A DNA stretch of 64,000 bases from the NCBI GenBank assembly GCA_026874595.1, contig CM049309.1, positions 74,448,426-74,512,425 on the forward strand. Reading direction: 5' to 3'. Positions 50,201-59,636 of the stretch are shown piece after piece. The notes below the pieces were generated by a model. The model was not told the origin of the DNA. It saw nothing but the letters and a program-made list of their open reading frames with translations, and ran no database searches. This stretch comes from Sipunculus nudus (taxonomy: Eukaryota > Annelida > Sipuncula > Golfingiida > Sipunculidae). Both the position numbers and the translations under genes were made by a program. Each line of letters begins with the position of its first letter. The first letter of the stretch is position 1.

Positions 50201-50349
50201 GTTACGCATGAAGCGTAGAACTCCGGCCACCGCTGTGAGTGTCCTGTCATCTGAACATTTCTCTGGGAAACAAAACTCACTACATCCCAGCTGACGAACT
50301 TGATCTTCGGGGGAACACATTTCGTGGAAAGAATGAGATTTGGTGTCCA
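23172..50349 (-). CDS. C-type lectin-domain gene, 3' part, split by a 25.7-kb insertion
   Basis: Three exons on the minus strand in transcription order: 50349-50182, 49689-49468 and 23404-23172 (stop TAA). All introns are phase 1 and all junctions are GT-AG. The first exon encodes a Cys-rich segment (CSPEDQ, GCSEFCFPEKC). The second encodes the N-terminal half of a C-type lectin domain (YRFYDDNFLLRGDARNIC, then SDLVAIETRAEMDHLREI). The third encodes the C-terminal half (AYWTSG, HWIWES, ENWATGEPD, GLWRD, ALCEKE). The cysteine pair linking the helix to the domain end (NIC and ALCE) is present. The second pair usual in this fold is absent on both sides. GEPD and WRD stand where EPN/QPD and WND Ca2+-site motifs normally occur. 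The signal-peptide exon upstream was not found. Family function is carbohydrate or ligand binding, usually secreted; the ligand here is unknown. Confidence 0.8.
23702..23707. repeat. Target-site duplication, left copy (TATTTA)
   Basis: TATTTA directly precedes the element end TACGGAG. The same six bases directly follow the other end, CTCCGTA, at 49395-49400. Confidence 0.8.
23708..24352 (+). repeat. Left terminal inverted repeat with palindrome array
   Basis: After the 38-bp unique end come about 18 near-perfect palindromes of the form AATTCGTGCGCACGAATT or ATCCGTGCGCACGAATT, separated by ACTA/AGTA linkers. They are grouped in blocks of four, four, three, two and three by a spacer containing GTGAAAAATATATTTCCAAG. 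The last two palindromes lie between inverted CCAAT boxes (24254-24258, 24294-24298 and 24348-24352). The array is rich in CpG and has no stop on either strand, so the open frames here (repeats of LVIRAHEL or ITNPCAR) are artefacts. Confidence 0.92.
24254..24397 (+). promoter_or_regulatory. Candidate promoter of the HECT gene (CCAAT boxes)
   Basis: Three CCAAT elements in alternating orientation (CCAATGAG, CTCATTGG, CCAATGAG) frame two GTGCGCAC palindromes. The last CCAAT is 46-50 bp before the first ATG at 24398. The same arrangement is found upstream of the transposase at the other end. Promoter function is inferred from position and symmetry. Confidence 0.45.
24398..35898 (+). CDS. SAM-like / ubiquitin-like / HECT E3-like protein carried by the transposon
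   Basis: Three exons: 24398-24492, 27311-28919 and 35705-35898 (stop TAG), with GT-AG introns. The long exon and its junctions are in phase. The N-terminus (GLSEETISSIENEK, then IDPKVVIEMSEEDL and FPKMGDRIAV) looks like a SAM-type domain split by the first intron. Next is a basic linker and a ubiquitin/PB1-like block (GGGTRHLKLSKST to KMLRLYL), then a Ser/Pro/acidic linker. The C-terminal half is HECT-like: GEDNGGILRDALSEYW resembles the N-lobe start, and PVGHTCGCVLDLPNTY matches the catalytic-cysteine motif (Cys near residue 598), ending NVWVMDIV. Such enzymes transfer ubiquitin to substrates. Exon 1 is one base short of keeping the frame: the ATG frame runs into RRGVYQ while the homologous frame ERGLSEE starts about 50 bp later. 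A polyadenylation signal lies at 35986. Expected length is about 632 residues. Confidence 0.8.
24493..27310 (+). other. First intron of the HECT gene
   Basis: The donor AAG|GTCAGT at 24493 and acceptor TTGCAG at 27310 join codons in phase 0. No other exon was recognised. The sequence is AT-rich and contains an AT microsatellite at 27049-27100. Confidence 0.6.
27049..27100. repeat. (AT)n microsatellite
   Basis: Alternating AT for about 52 bases. Confidence 0.95.
29334..29387. repeat. Perfect 20-bp inverted repeat (hairpin)
   Basis: TCAGGCCATTTCACCTGACC (29334-29353) is exactly complementary to 29368-29387, with a 14-base loop. No T-run or other feature suggests a function. Confidence 0.85.
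29704..29727. repeat. C homopolymer
   Basis: More than 20 consecutive C residues, preceded by AAAAGCCCC-type words repeated at 29632 and 29669. Confidence 0.85.
30122..32215. repeat. CTGT/CAGT satellite with an 88-bp higher-order unit
   Basis: A long array of CTGT and CAGT tetramers. From about 30240 to 31800 these are organised in an 88-bp higher-order unit marked by CAGGGTGTTGGTCTTTATGT (for example at about 30301, 30389 and 30477). From 31800 the order breaks down. Open frames rich in LSVSQS are a by-product of the repeat and are not genes. Confidence 0.92.
32840..34510 (+). repeat. Repeat family B cluster (AGCGAACCTGTGAGCTTATG end)
   Basis: The end AGCGAACCTGTGAGCTTATG at 32840 recurs inverted at about 63125-63146. 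The body from 33030 to 33310 (GAATCTGTTCAGCCAAATTG, AATGATTCCTGGAACAATCT, GGTGGCGCCACCTG) is the reverse complement of 62640-62930. Within the cluster the block CTACAAAAATCTTCTTCTCA with TTCAAATGGTCTCGGTTCAGTGA is repeated about every 170 bp between 33360 and 33850, and a related segment lies at 34200-34480. Confidence 0.75.
34545..34790. repeat. Two interleaved short tandem repeats
   Basis: A unit of about 33 bp (AGAGTTCACTCAGTGCAGCC and variants) occurs on both sides of three to four copies of a 21-22-bp unit (CATGTGATCACCTCATGGGT). Confidence 0.75.
36151..37049 (+). mobile_element. Nested 0.9-kb deletion derivative of the large transposon
   Basis: It begins TACGGAGCCCAGGAGACGAC and ends GTTGTCTCCCGGGCTCTGTA, mutated versions of the ends of the large element. 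Degenerate GTGCGCAC-type palindromes follow inside each end, for example TGTGCGCACAAATTAG. GATAAG lies just before the left end (36145) and again two bases after the right end (37052), so the target duplication is probably GATAAG with small terminal changes. Between the ends are the first half of a transposase pseudogene and AT-rich filler. It lies in the reverse orientation to the transposase of the host element. Confidence 0.8.
36368..36826 (+). pseudogene. Transposase fragment in the nested derivative
   Basis: The ATG at 36368 starts MEERNQLIRLYFD, homologous to the transposase start at 48672 on the other strand. A 5-base deletion just after codon 13 shifts the frame. The frame carrying ILAILSGKHGIVVSMRHLQ continues to a TAG at 36636 (KIRK-stop) where the other copy has a Glu codon. 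Homology continues through HIDSYDKLKP to NGC.DGFSRKI and ends at about 36826. The second Asp and the Glu of the catalytic triad are missing. Compared with the copy at 48 kb, this one keeps a Tyr codon where that copy has a stop. Confidence 0.85.
37050..38438. other. Gene-poor segment of the large element
   Basis: No coding exon or clear repeat was recognised apart from a short GT run near 37915. It lies between the nested derivative and the first family A end. Confidence 0.4.
38838..40740. mobile_element. Inner family A element
   Basis: It begins TTTTAGCTCAGCTGACTATA with CATCTGAGCTATAG and a CCGT tandem run (38887-38920), and ends GTCAGCTGAGCACAGTGACC, CATAGGTCCCTTGTTT. It is contained in the outer copy. 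The interior is AT-rich with no recognised gene. Confidence 0.55.
38887..38920. repeat. (CCGT)n microsatellite
   Basis: GTCCGTCGTCCGTCCGTCCG and continuing CCGT units just inside the family A end. The words GTCCGTC also occur near the ends of family B copies (62113, 63083). Confidence 0.85.
43190..43580. repeat. GCGTA/TACGC-rich degenerate repeat
   Basis: The pentamer GCGTA or its complement occurs every 10-20 bp (GCGTAGGTTGTGCATAGGCT, GGCGTACGATGGCGTAAAGG and so on), making a local CpG-rich island in AT-rich surroundings. It ends TACGTAGGCCTGGTGTGAAA. Confidence 0.65.
43596..44897. mobile_element. Possible insertion with GTGGCGTATCCAGG-type inverted ends
   Basis: The left end CAGTGGCGTATCCAGGATTT leads into a G-rich run. 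The right side has a C run, then CATTGAATACGCCCCTGCTTA, whose complement AGGGGCGTATTCAATG resembles the left end. There are G tracts at 43809 and C tracts at 44863. No coding sequence was recognised. Confidence 0.35.
45254..48672 (-). CDS. Integrase-core (DDE) transposase, three exons, one internal stop
   Basis: Exons in transcription order are 48672-48030, 47428-47241 and 45586-45254 (stop TGA), with GT-AG introns and phases 1 and 0. They total 1164 nt, or 387 residues. The order is an N-terminal helix-turn-helix-like region (HKHILAILSGKHGIVVSMRH), then the integrase core. Asp131 lies in WHIDSYDKLKP, Asp190 in VRGDRGTEN and the Glu (about 231) in NQRIESWWGFLRKE. The first intron lies between the second Asp and the Glu, at SFAG/EKSFLYG. 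A C-terminal part follows (DELDETVDVWNNH, RPSKNEKVPHGRP). This is the family of multicopy animal proteins usually called integrase core domain-containing, related to IS3-type transposases. Codon 52 is TAG (complement 48517-48519), where the related copy at 36.5 kb has Tyr, so this copy is probably inactive unless the stop is a sequencing error or polymorphism. The start is 45-50 bp inside the right terminal repeat, next to a CCAAT box. Confidence 0.85.
45899..45999 (-). other. Possible orphan exon in the transposase intron
   Basis: On the minus strand AAACAG is followed by an open stretch reading LQERYKCFSGRELLPDHEF and VPRDSQEYDKFYMQG, ending at a good donor, CAAG|GTAAGT. At 101 nt it does not fit the phase 0 intron in which it lies. 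I do not recognise the peptide. It could be an alternative exon, a leftover of an older insertion, or chance. Confidence 0.3.
46999..47074. repeat. (AT)n microsatellite with a CA interruption
   Basis: Alternating TA to about 47054, then ACACACACA and a further short AT run. Confidence 0.9.
47158..47207. repeat. (AAT/ATT)n microsatellite
   Basis: AATAATAATAATAATA followed by a long ATT run, forming a natural inverted repeat. Confidence 0.85.
48673..48806 (-). promoter_or_regulatory. Candidate promoter of the transposase (CCAAT boxes)
   Basis: Read on the minus strand, a CCAAT box (complement 48717-48721) lies 45 bp before the ATG and another (48802-48806) lies further out. GTGCGCAC palindromes and CTGGCTTAATTCTCATTAG, matching CTGGCTTAATGCTCATTGG at the other end, lie between them. 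Function is inferred from the symmetry. Confidence 0.45.
48717..49394 (-). repeat. Right terminal inverted repeat with palindrome array
   Basis: About 19 palindromes of the type AATTCGTGCGCACGAATT (some with GGATT or GATTT at one side) occur in blocks of one, three, four, three, four and four. The blocks are separated by spacers containing CACCTTGGAAATATATTTTTC, the complement of the left-array spacer. The outer 58 bp are the perfect inverse of the left end. Repeated LVIRAHGL frames are artefacts. Confidence 0.92.
49395..49400. repeat. Target-site duplication, right copy (TATTTA)
   Basis: Same six bases as 23702-23707, directly abutting the element end CTCCGTA. Confidence 0.8.
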
Positions 50350-51032
50350 CTGTGAAGAAATAACTCCATATCAATATGTATGAAATGTGGGCAGACGTTT
50401 CGAAAAGGACTACCCGTAGCTGTATCTAAGTTTATCGCACTATCATTAGTTTTATCGATAATTTACAACTTCTATGAAGTTTCTTTCCCATTTGTTAATG
50501 TTAAGAATAACCTCCTCGCAGTTGTTTCTTTGATTATGTTATACGTTTTATGTCTTTATGTAATTAATATTCCCGCGAATCAAATTTACATGAACTTTTA
50601 GCATTTCCAATAGAGCTAAATATTTATCCCTTGAAGATGATAGGCCACATACATGTATTTTTGTTTGCCAACATTTTTCGAGGAGCCAGGGCCAAAGAGG
50701 AAATAAAAGAAATGTTTGAACCTTTTTTTTTATTTCTGTTATATGTTTAATTGATAATCAATAAAAGTCACACAAATCTGAAACAGGAGACTTGAATCAT
50801 AAAGCTCAACTGAAGTCCCCAGAAAACAATAGCAAAAACTATACCAGGACGGTCAAGGCCGGTTTGAGTCACTTGCACATATGTTGATGGAGCCTCTCCA
50901 AAGTACGCAAGACTGTCTTGAAAGTCTATAAAGTCGCCAAGAAATCTTTTCAGGATCTTTGAAACACGGAGAGGTATTTTATTCTATTTTATTTTGAGAA
51001 CTTTGTGAAAAATGGTAAATTTTAAAAGATAA
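50350..51032. other. Upstream intron or flank of the lectin gene
   Basis: The lectin exon at 50349 begins after CACAG in phase 1, so at least one more upstream exon with the start codon must exist. I could not identify it here. No other feature was recognised. Confidence 0.4.
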
Positions 51033-51718
51033 ATGCACATATTCGCAGACAGCCTTGTAAAAGACTCGGCTGTTTACAATTTAAGGGTACGTGAACAAGG
51101 GGACCATAATGTCTCGCCTTTAGTTGTACTAGGCGCACAATTCTTAAGGGGGTCCTGTATTGTTTACAATGCCAATGGGGAGGCTAAGCTTAAAGCTGCC
51201 AGTGCAGTCTACCTTGAGATAAACAATTAACTTTTTGGCAACACGAAATTTCTCAAGAGTGGGTGGACACAGAAAACCACTAGGTGTCAATTCACGGAAT
51301 AACCAATGCACGTTGCAGATGAAGAAGAGAAATGGTTGGGTATTTATATAACCAGGGATACCTGTGTCAAATCTCTGATGGTGAAAAAGGGATAACAGGA
51401 TTCGCGATTTGACTCTTTATTCACAGGCAATCGCATTTGTTATGCTAAGGAAATTCACACACCGATTCCAAGGTATACACACTTTATGATGGTGAACCCG
51501 CTACAAATTGAAAAGCAACTCCAGAGCCGATAGAGATGAATGTAGTGGTCTGCCACGACAATCAGCCAATAAACTGCAGTATTTGCCAAGAACTCGAACA
51601 CGATGCTCGAGAGTGCCCAAGAAGATCTCGTAGGAGATGTCGCGAAAAAGTGTGCTACGTATGTCAAGAGGTGGGTCATATCGCGGCGGTGCGCCCAGAA
51701 AAGGTCGTCCAGGATTAG
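51033..51718 (+). pseudogene. LINE ORF1 remnant with CCHC zinc knuckles
   Basis: Open pieces in shifting frames include GITNARC-type and GNRICYAKEIHTPIPRY sequence. They end with a zinc knuckle, CSICQELEHDAREC (C-X2-C-X4-H-X4-C), and a second decayed one, CYVCQEVGHIAA, whose last Cys is missing. This order is typical of ORF1 in Tx1/L1-like non-LTR retrotransposons. Frameshifts and stops show it is dead. It probably belongs with the ORF2 remnant downstream. Confidence 0.55.
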
Positions 51719-53900
51719 GCCAGACTTTTTTAATTCTTTGGTTTACGAACATGTTTGACAAAAGTGATAGGTAGGAGGTAGGAAAAAAAATGGAACAAAC
51801 CTGGATACTGGTGTTCGTGAATCCTGTATTGTACAGTTGGGTTATAAAATTCATTTTTAAATGGCACTTTATAAACCTATATAAAATATATAAAATAATA
51901 TATAAAAATTAAAATATTATCATCCTCTTAAGTTTTCCACATGAATTATGCGTGTGCCATGTGATTTCAAGCCATTCAAATGTCAGCGAAGGTAAAATAA
52001 TGACAAATAAAAAGTTTAAACAGTAAAACTTATTAAGCTATATATGATTTCATACACACCTGAAATAAAACTTCAGTCACTGTCCATGCCAAGTGACTTG
52101 CCTATTTTATAAAGATTTACAAATTAAAGACCAGTCAAATACTTATACAAATACAAAATAATATATTTTTGTCATATATGCAAGGAGAAAACTAAATATT
52201 CACTGCTAGCATGATAGACTGCAATTTTTATTTTTCAGTCGTGAATGACAATATCAATGACAATATGCAACTTGCAGTTATTCGCCTATTATATTATCAA
52301 ATGTCAACAACATGGAACTTGGAGTCGGAGTGGTTTGATTCATGACCATGACCTTTCCTTTTTTTTGTGTTGCGCATGATTGATAGTCCTTTGAATATAC
52401 AACTGCTAATAAAGTGACATTTCCATTCGAGATCACATTTGAATATACAACAACTGCTAATAAAGTGACGTTTCCATTGGATATCACATCGAATAATTCA
52501 ACTATTTCAAAAGTTTAAAAAGTATTAATAATCTTTATTTATTAATAAAGATCTGCATTTCTTACCACGGCCGTGACAGCACGTACACGTACCGTACTCA
52601 GTTAAAACTTAAATTAATATACCGTCACTTGGCCACTGTCAGTCCGGTATTGCTTTAGCGGCACCATACACATCAAAGCTTCCATCACATCCGTTAGGAA
52701 CAATCAAATGAATCCTTTCAAAGTTTCTGCATTTTAAATGGTTTTCATTTTAGCTTGCTTTTGTTTTGACTATAAAAATACCCGCAAAGCCAACACTTCA
52801 CATAAACCGGCGCCACTAAGACTACAGATAGTCGGAAATCCTGCAGAAACCCTGAGAATTCCTGGAGTTTTCAAAGAATACATGACGACCTCATGCAGTA
52901 TATAATTTCATCTGTTCGGTAATTTTCTTTTAAGCGTTACAAGACTACGTTTTTAATTTTTGACAAGTTATAATATTTTTAAAGAGTAAACTTGTGAAAC
53001 TTAGCCAATTTGCAGTAATAAATAGCGTCTGACTTTGAGTGCAATAATTAGTCTTAGAAGTAAATTTGTTTGAATATCCAGCAAGTAATTAACAGTGGCA
53101 AGCTGGTAAAGCCGCTATGCAACCAAACTAATTTTCTTTTCTAATTCACATCTATCTAAAACAAATATGTTTAAAGAGGTAAATATGACATAAACGCTGG
53201 TTTAAAAAATGTACTGTAGTGCAGAAAACAAACTTTGAAAACTCTCCAAGAATTCTCAATTTCCCTGCTGAATCTTTTGACTACTTGATGGCCAATCAAT
53301 TGCATTTATGGCCCAAGGATACCCTATTGTGATTGGCTTAAACCCTCCATCTGTCATTACGAAAGTGACCTTATTAGCCAATCATAAGAGTTCTAACTTT
53401 TGAGGTGATCAAATACACACGGTCACTGAACATTTCATTTGTCAACAACCGTGTTGGATTCAGCGACGCAATATAAAAGGAAAAAAAAGTCAAAATGCCA
53501 ATTTTATTTTTTTTCTGAAATGAGGATATCGGAGGTCGGCGGGTATGTAAACCGAAAAATTAAAAAAGTCTGGCCTTATGAGCGGCTGTCTACGGTGGAT
53601 GAAGAGGAACCCGAGGGCACCGTGGGTGGAGATGCAGTAGCGAGTGTGGCAGAAAATATCTCTGAAAACATGAATCAACTTAGGCTGTCTACACGTAATT
53701 ATCAGGGACATAAGGAAGGTTACAGCTGAATGTCTTCGCAGTCTGCAACTTTGAATAAAATTGAAAAACAGGGTGGAATAAGGTAAAACAAACAAAAACT
53801 TCGGCAACAAATCTGTTCAGCCATCTCAGGCCAAACGACCAGTGCAGTCACCACCTCTCGCGTCTCGCGTGCCAAGAAGATAAGAGGCCAAGTCCTGGAC
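51719..53900. other. Spacer between LINE fragments
   Basis: No gene was recognised. A 50-bp direct duplication occurs at 52380-52490 (GAATATACAACTGCTAATAA, AGTGACATTTCCATT, twice). A short open stretch at 53439-53729 preceded by ATATAAAAGG could be a decayed part of a transposon, but I cannot assign it. Confidence 0.35.
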
Positions 53901-53904
53901 GTCT

Positions 53905-56900
53905 CACTGAATGGATAAAAAAGGGCGGGAAAAGTTAATTGTTAATTGTTACATTATAAAAATAGGTTCTCAAATGTACGAGGATTTCGAAATAAAAGGA
54001 GATGGACTTTGTGCCTGGATAAAGTATAATAAAACTGACATTTTGTTGATACAAGAAGCGTATGTAATGATGAAGGTGATGAAGAAAAGTGGCAAAGGGA
54101 ATTAAATGGTTTATTAATATGTTCAGCATTTTACGAATTGTAGCAGAGGTTTAATTGTTTACGTCTCTAAAAATCGTAATTAAATTAATGCTAGACAGGT
54201 ACAGGTTTATGAATATCATACGAGAATTCAGTTGATTAAGTTTAATTAAAAAGGATAATCATATAGTGTTTTTTATGTGTATGCTCCAAACAAAGATAAT
54301 GATAAAGTTTTTTTCGACGGTTTAAAACGAGTTGTGCAAAGTACTTTTAATTACCAGGAATATAAACGTAGTCATTGGCGGTGATATGAATGCTATATTA
54401 AATGAATATTTGCATAATATTGCTGTTGAATGCTTTTATGTGAATGTAGTAAGGGCTTTTTAATGATCTCATCAGTCGGTGTTCTAGTGACGTATTTAGA
54501 TGTGTGCATAAAAATCGAAAAGCGTTTACATGGCAGAGACACGGAATTTATATACAGTTAGACGGTTAAATTATATCTTGGTTATATCGCGACCGAATCA
54601 TGAGTCTAGTGGGGGGATGTAATATATACCAATATCCAAAGTCAGACCATTTAGCTTTAGTAATGGATATAGAAACTTCTATAAACAAGGGTCCCGGCTA
54701 TTGGAAACTAAACAATAACCTGTAAAAGGATAAATAACTTTTACAGATAATTAACGATGTAATCCTTCAAACAGAAAATGATGGTCGAAGTTTGGGCCCA
54801 CAATTGTTATGGGACATGTGCTAGTGTCGAATGAAATGTGCTGCTTCAGATTATAGCAGAAATAGAACAAAATTTAAAAAAGTCTAAATTAAATGATTTA
54901 AAATCTAGATTAAATGGGTTGGAAGAAAAAAATAGTAATAAGAAAAATCTAGATATATTAACATTAAGAAACAATATAAAACTTTAAGCGAAACTAATTG
55001 TTGTGGTGCACAAAATAATGCCATGATAAAGTGGATAGAGGAAGGGGAAAAGAACACTGCTTACTTTCTGGCATTAGAGAAGGTAAAACGTACAATGAAG
55101 ATAATAAGCAATCTTGTTAAAGAAAATTGGGATCAAACTGAGTCAATTGACGAGGAAATGGATATCTTATTTAGGTTCTATGCTTATTTGAATAGTAAAA
55201 AAGTACAGAATATGGTGAGAAACTTTTTAAGGAATTTATGCAAGATATTCACATACCAAGTTTGATCGGAAATGAACAGAGACAATGTGAGGGCCTAATT
55301 GATGTAGACGAGTGTAGTAATGTTTTAAAATAAAAGTATTAATGATACTAGCCCTGGTATAGATGGGTTGGGGCCGGTCTTCTATTAAGTCTTGTGGGGT
55401 AAAATCAAGTCATTGGTTATAAGTTCTTTAAATGAGGCCTTTAAAACATGTAAAATGTCACCAAGTCACCGAAAAGGAGTTGTTGTGTTATTGCCAAAGG
55501 TTGAAACTAACGGACCGAAAATTGTTTATAATTTTCGGCCAATAACACGTGTACGGATTATAAACCGGCAGGGACAGTCGCTTGAAGATTGCAGAAGGTT
55601 TTCAAATATCTTGTTAAATCAGATCAAACTGGGTATATTAAAGGCCGCGAAATATTCGATTAATAGAAGATATTATTTGGTATACAAATATTTAAAATAT
55701 TCCTAGGAGTGTTATTAGCACTGAATTATACTAAAGCGTACCGTTGTTTGTCGCGAGAATATATATGTTGAGTGTATTGAAATAATATAATTTTGGTGGT
55801 GATTTTGTGAGATGGGTGCATGTATTAATCAACGATAACAAAAGTTGTATGCAGAACGCAGGTTGGTTTAAAAAATGATTTTAAATTGTTACAGGTGCTC
55901 TTTTATTGTGTGACAAGGGCGTAACTCATGTTTTGACACCCTCGCCGGGCCGTTTGTTACATTCTCAGTTTAATCCGTACTGGTTGAACTCTCATTGTCA
56001 TGCTAGCCTTGGGCTTTCTCGCCTGGTCGAGGTCACGTGTGGACCCTGGGGTGTAGAGACACAGCGACGTTTTTCTAGATGATTCTTGAACGCGTGTTTA
56101 CCGTGTATTGTGTTAGGTTCTTCGAATGTACGAGAAATAGAAGCTTCTCGGCTTGAGGTGAAAAGTTATATAAGGGGGCTGTGTTTTAGAGCCAAGAGAG
56201 AGCAGCAGAGAAGATTCCAGCTGACGCAGAAGCGTGTGTGTCGGTTTCTGGGACCTCATCCGATGAGTGCGGCAATTATAGATTTTCTTCAGACTTTCTC
56301 CTGGATTTTGTGATGGGTCTTGTTTGGACTTCAGTTTACTTTCTGAATTGTTACAAGAGCTTTACACTGGAATGTCATTCTCCGAGAGTATACATTTAAA
56401 GAACTTATCGTTGTAACGGTGATGGTATCCAGGTACTGTGCACATTGTTTATTTTACTGTGTGATAGGGTTGTTTTAAGAAAAAATTCAGTTATTTGTTA
56501 ACAAAAAAAAAACACTGACTTCTTTATTCATTCCCCTAGACATTGCACGCTGCCTAGTGTTACAGAATCTGATTTTTTTAAATCTTCATTACAAAATTTT
56601 GTGTTCATCACACATACGTGATCTGTTTATATTAGTTTCCTTAACAATATATAGCAAGGAATAAGACAGGGTTGTCAGTTGAGTTGTTTTAGCTGCTGAA
56701 ATATTTTCCTGCCAGGTGAGACAGACGAGTAATATTTGTGGAATTAAATTTTCAGAAAACTCTGTAAAGGATACACGACTGACTCAATACGCCGATGATC
56801 ATACATGATTTTGTGGTGACCGTAAATCTGTGGAAGGAACTATATAGGTTAAGCAAGTACGTTTGAAGTCTTTTCAGGCTTTTCTTTAAATAGAACAAAA

Positions 56901-57430
56901 ACAAATGCTATGTGGTTGGGGAAATGGAGGAATAACGACTAAGGATAAATTGTGTTGAAAAAACTGATACTCTGAAGATCTTATATGTGTATATTTGTTA
57001 ATAATATGTCTGCCGATAAAGTTGAGAAAAAATTCGAGATCAGAATACAGAAAATGAAAAATATTTTAGCCTTATGGAATCGACGGATTTCTTTATATAG
57101 GGTAAAATTGTGCTGGTAAGAGCCTTTTGGTCTAACAAATATTGCATTGGCTAATGGTTCTCCCTATACCGGGACATTTTTGTACACAAATTAATACAAT
57201 GATATTAAAATTTATTTGGCAAGGTACAGGGAAAGAGAAAGTAAATAGAAATGTTATGAAGCAAACGTATACTTGTGGTGGTTTAAAGGTGCCTGAAATA
57301 AGAAATTTACAGAATGTTATGTACTTAAAATGGATAAATAAAAGTTATTGACAAAGATAAAAAGAGCACGTGGTTGCATATTGGTAGATATTTGATGCAA
57401 CAATTTGGAACAAAAAATATAATATTGTAA
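53905..57430 (+). pseudogene. LINE ORF2 remnant (Tx1/L1-like endonuclease and reverse transcriptase)
   Basis: The endonuclease part is seen as NVRGFRNKRR, DILLIQEAYV, EKWQRELNGL-type words and FYVYAPNKDNDKVFFDGL. Next come MIKWIEEGEKNTAYFLALEK, a typical L1/Tx1 linker, and reverse-transcriptase motifs: SPGIDGLGPVFY, KGVVVLLPK with NFRPIT, GIRQGCQLS, LTQYADD (the YADD catalytic box) and ALWLGKW. The C-terminal part has LPIPGHFCTQINTMILKFIW and CGGLKVPEIRNLQNVMYLKW. The frame changes many times, with several stops, so the copy is inactive. The region between the block ending near 55886 and GIRQ at 56664 is interrupted by an insertion. Confidence 0.75.
55888..56660. mobile_element. Insertion in the LINE, possibly an LTR-like or other non-coding element
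   Basis: LINE homology stops at FKL (about 55886) and resumes at GIRQG (56664). The intervening sequence is more GC-rich and contains a TATA-like GTTATATAAGGGGGC at 56164, followed by an AGAGAGAGCAGCAGAGAAG leader-like stretch. It starts near TGTTACAGG. Similar TGTTACA/TTGTTACAAG words recur inside. I could not define a duplication, so a solo LTR is only one reading. Confidence 0.35.
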
Positions 57431-58734
57431 ACAAAAAAAATAATAATTTTTATTTATAATTTAATTAATAATTTTATGTATATTCAGGTAAGGGTCCTAT
57501 ATAGAAAATCAGTACAAAGTATGAACCGAGTTTGAACCATTGGTGATCTCCTGTTTCTTACCATGGACTTGTTCTCAAAGCAATAAATTGAACAATGCCG
57601 AGGGGAATCATTTTTTTTTTCATTTCTATTTTATTATATTTAAATAAATTGGGAAAGAAATATAAAATCCGGCATCAATAATGATAAAAATGAAAACAGA
57701 TTGAATAAAATAGATCTTACGGATACCTGTCAAAAGGATTAAGGTGATCTTGGTCACAGACGAACCCATTTCTGTGTTGTTCCTATTCTTTCAAATAGAA
57801 GAAACCCGTTGTTTAAAAATGCAGTAGAATGACGCATTTGACAATCAAAATACTGGCTTGTGCAAAGATTATCCATATATAGTCGAGGAAATGCAACTTT
57901 CAGGTAAATCTTACATATGCACAGTCTCAACACATTTTTTTATAATCATATGCAATTTTTTTACATTCTCTACTGACCAGAATTGTTAGAAACAATTTAA
58001 CCATTTCCGTAACTAGATCACGTGTTTATCACTTATGTTTTCGTATGGACCTTTAGCCTGAAAACCTTTAAAATCCTGTAAGTAACAAACAAGTGATTTT
58101 AAAAGTATCTCTCTCACACCGGTCACTTCTATTATATACCTCTTGCAGTTTAAGGGAGACGGTGACCGCAGGGTTTGTTCCCTACACCGCTTCCAGCAAG
58201 CTTGTGGTCTCAGTACCTGGACCTTAATAACATAACCATCTGACATCACTCCCATGCTGTTATATGGATTTCCAGAGGCATGATGCTGCTGTTTTGATTA
58301 CCTTTTAGTTGCTTCTGACACCTTTCACAATATTCACCTTATTCTATAAGTTGTCAAAATGCATGTTTATGTGTTCAAAGCGCATGTTTTTGCGGTTGTC
58401 TCCTCTCTTGTTATTTAAGTTACTTTCTTATGTATCTGTGACTACAATGGAATATTTTAAACTTATTTTTTATCCATTTTTATCCATTCGAATCATTTAT
58501 TCTACCCAGTAATCGTTTCGTTTCATTTACATTAAGAAGAATTGAGTTGACTGGTCAATAGATTTATATGAGTGACAGCAATGTGTTTTACATCCGTTTA
58601 TTGTAAACTGAAGGTCTCTACTTATGCTTGATGCTGCATGTTTTGGATACCTTTCAAATATTCAACATATTGTGTAAGCTGTCAAATGCGTGTTAATGCG
58701 TTCACATGCTATTGTCTGCTCTCTTCTTTTTGAG
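57431..58734. other. Intergenic, nothing recognised
   Basis: AT-rich sequence following the LINE remnant. No exon, RNA gene or clear repeat was supported. Confidence 0.4.
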
Positions 58735-59636
58735 AGACCTTTGGAGACAAAAGACTGGCAGACCTAAACAGGTACTGGCCCTAGCCTGGGAGACTTTGGG
58801 AGGCCCTGGGCACGGAGACTTTGGGAGGCCCTGGGCCGCTCGACCTTAAGAGGCCTTGAGCTGGCGCACCTTGGAAAATCCTGGGCTAGGCGACCTTTGG
58901 AGGTCCTGGGCTAGGAGACCTTGGGAGGCCCTTGGTTTTGTAGACCTTTGGAGAGTTGGGCTTGGAGACCTTGAGAGGCCTAAGTCTTGGAAACTTGGGG
59001 GGGGGGGGGGTATGGCCTGGAAGACGTTGGGATCGCGGCCCTAGTATTGGAGACGTTGGGAGGCATGGACTGGTAGACGTAGGGAGGCCCTGGTCTAGGA
59101 GACGTTGGGAGGCCTTGGTCTTGGAGACGTTGGGATGTTCTGGTCTTGGGGACGTCGGGAGGACCTGGGCCGGAAGACGTCGGGAGGCCCTGGTTTTGAA
59201 GACTTTGGGGGGGGGGGGGGGGGTTGGTCTGGGAGACGTTAGCAGGCCTTGGTCTGGGATAAGTTGGGGGCCCTGGTCTGGGAGACCTTAGGAGGCCCTC
59301 GGCTGGGAGACGTTGGGAGACCCAGGGCTGGGAGATTTGAGAGGCCCTGGGCTGGAAGACCTTAAGAGGTACTTAGCTTGGGGGACCTTGGGAGAGGAGA
59401 CCTTTGGAGGCCTTAGTAGGGAAACGTAAGGAAGCCCTGGGCTGGGAGATCTTGGATGGCCCTGGGCCTGGAGATGTTGGGAGGCCCCGCTCTGGGAGAC
59501 GTTGGGGGGGGGGGGGGGGCCTGGTCTGGGAGACCTTGGGAGGCTCTTGGGTGGGAGACGTCGGGAGGCCCTGGGCTGGGAGATTTGGGAGGCCCTTGGC
59601 TGAGAGACTTTAAGAGGTCCTTGGCTGGGAGACCTT
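58735..59636. repeat. GC-rich 25-bp minisatellite, first block
   Basis: Degenerate units of about 25 bp with consensus near GGGAGACCTTGGGAGGCCCT followed by GGGCT. Three G homopolymers (58996, 59207, 59505) are embedded. Gly/Arg/Trp-rich open frames across it are artefacts. The strand is strongly purine/G biased. Confidence 0.88.
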
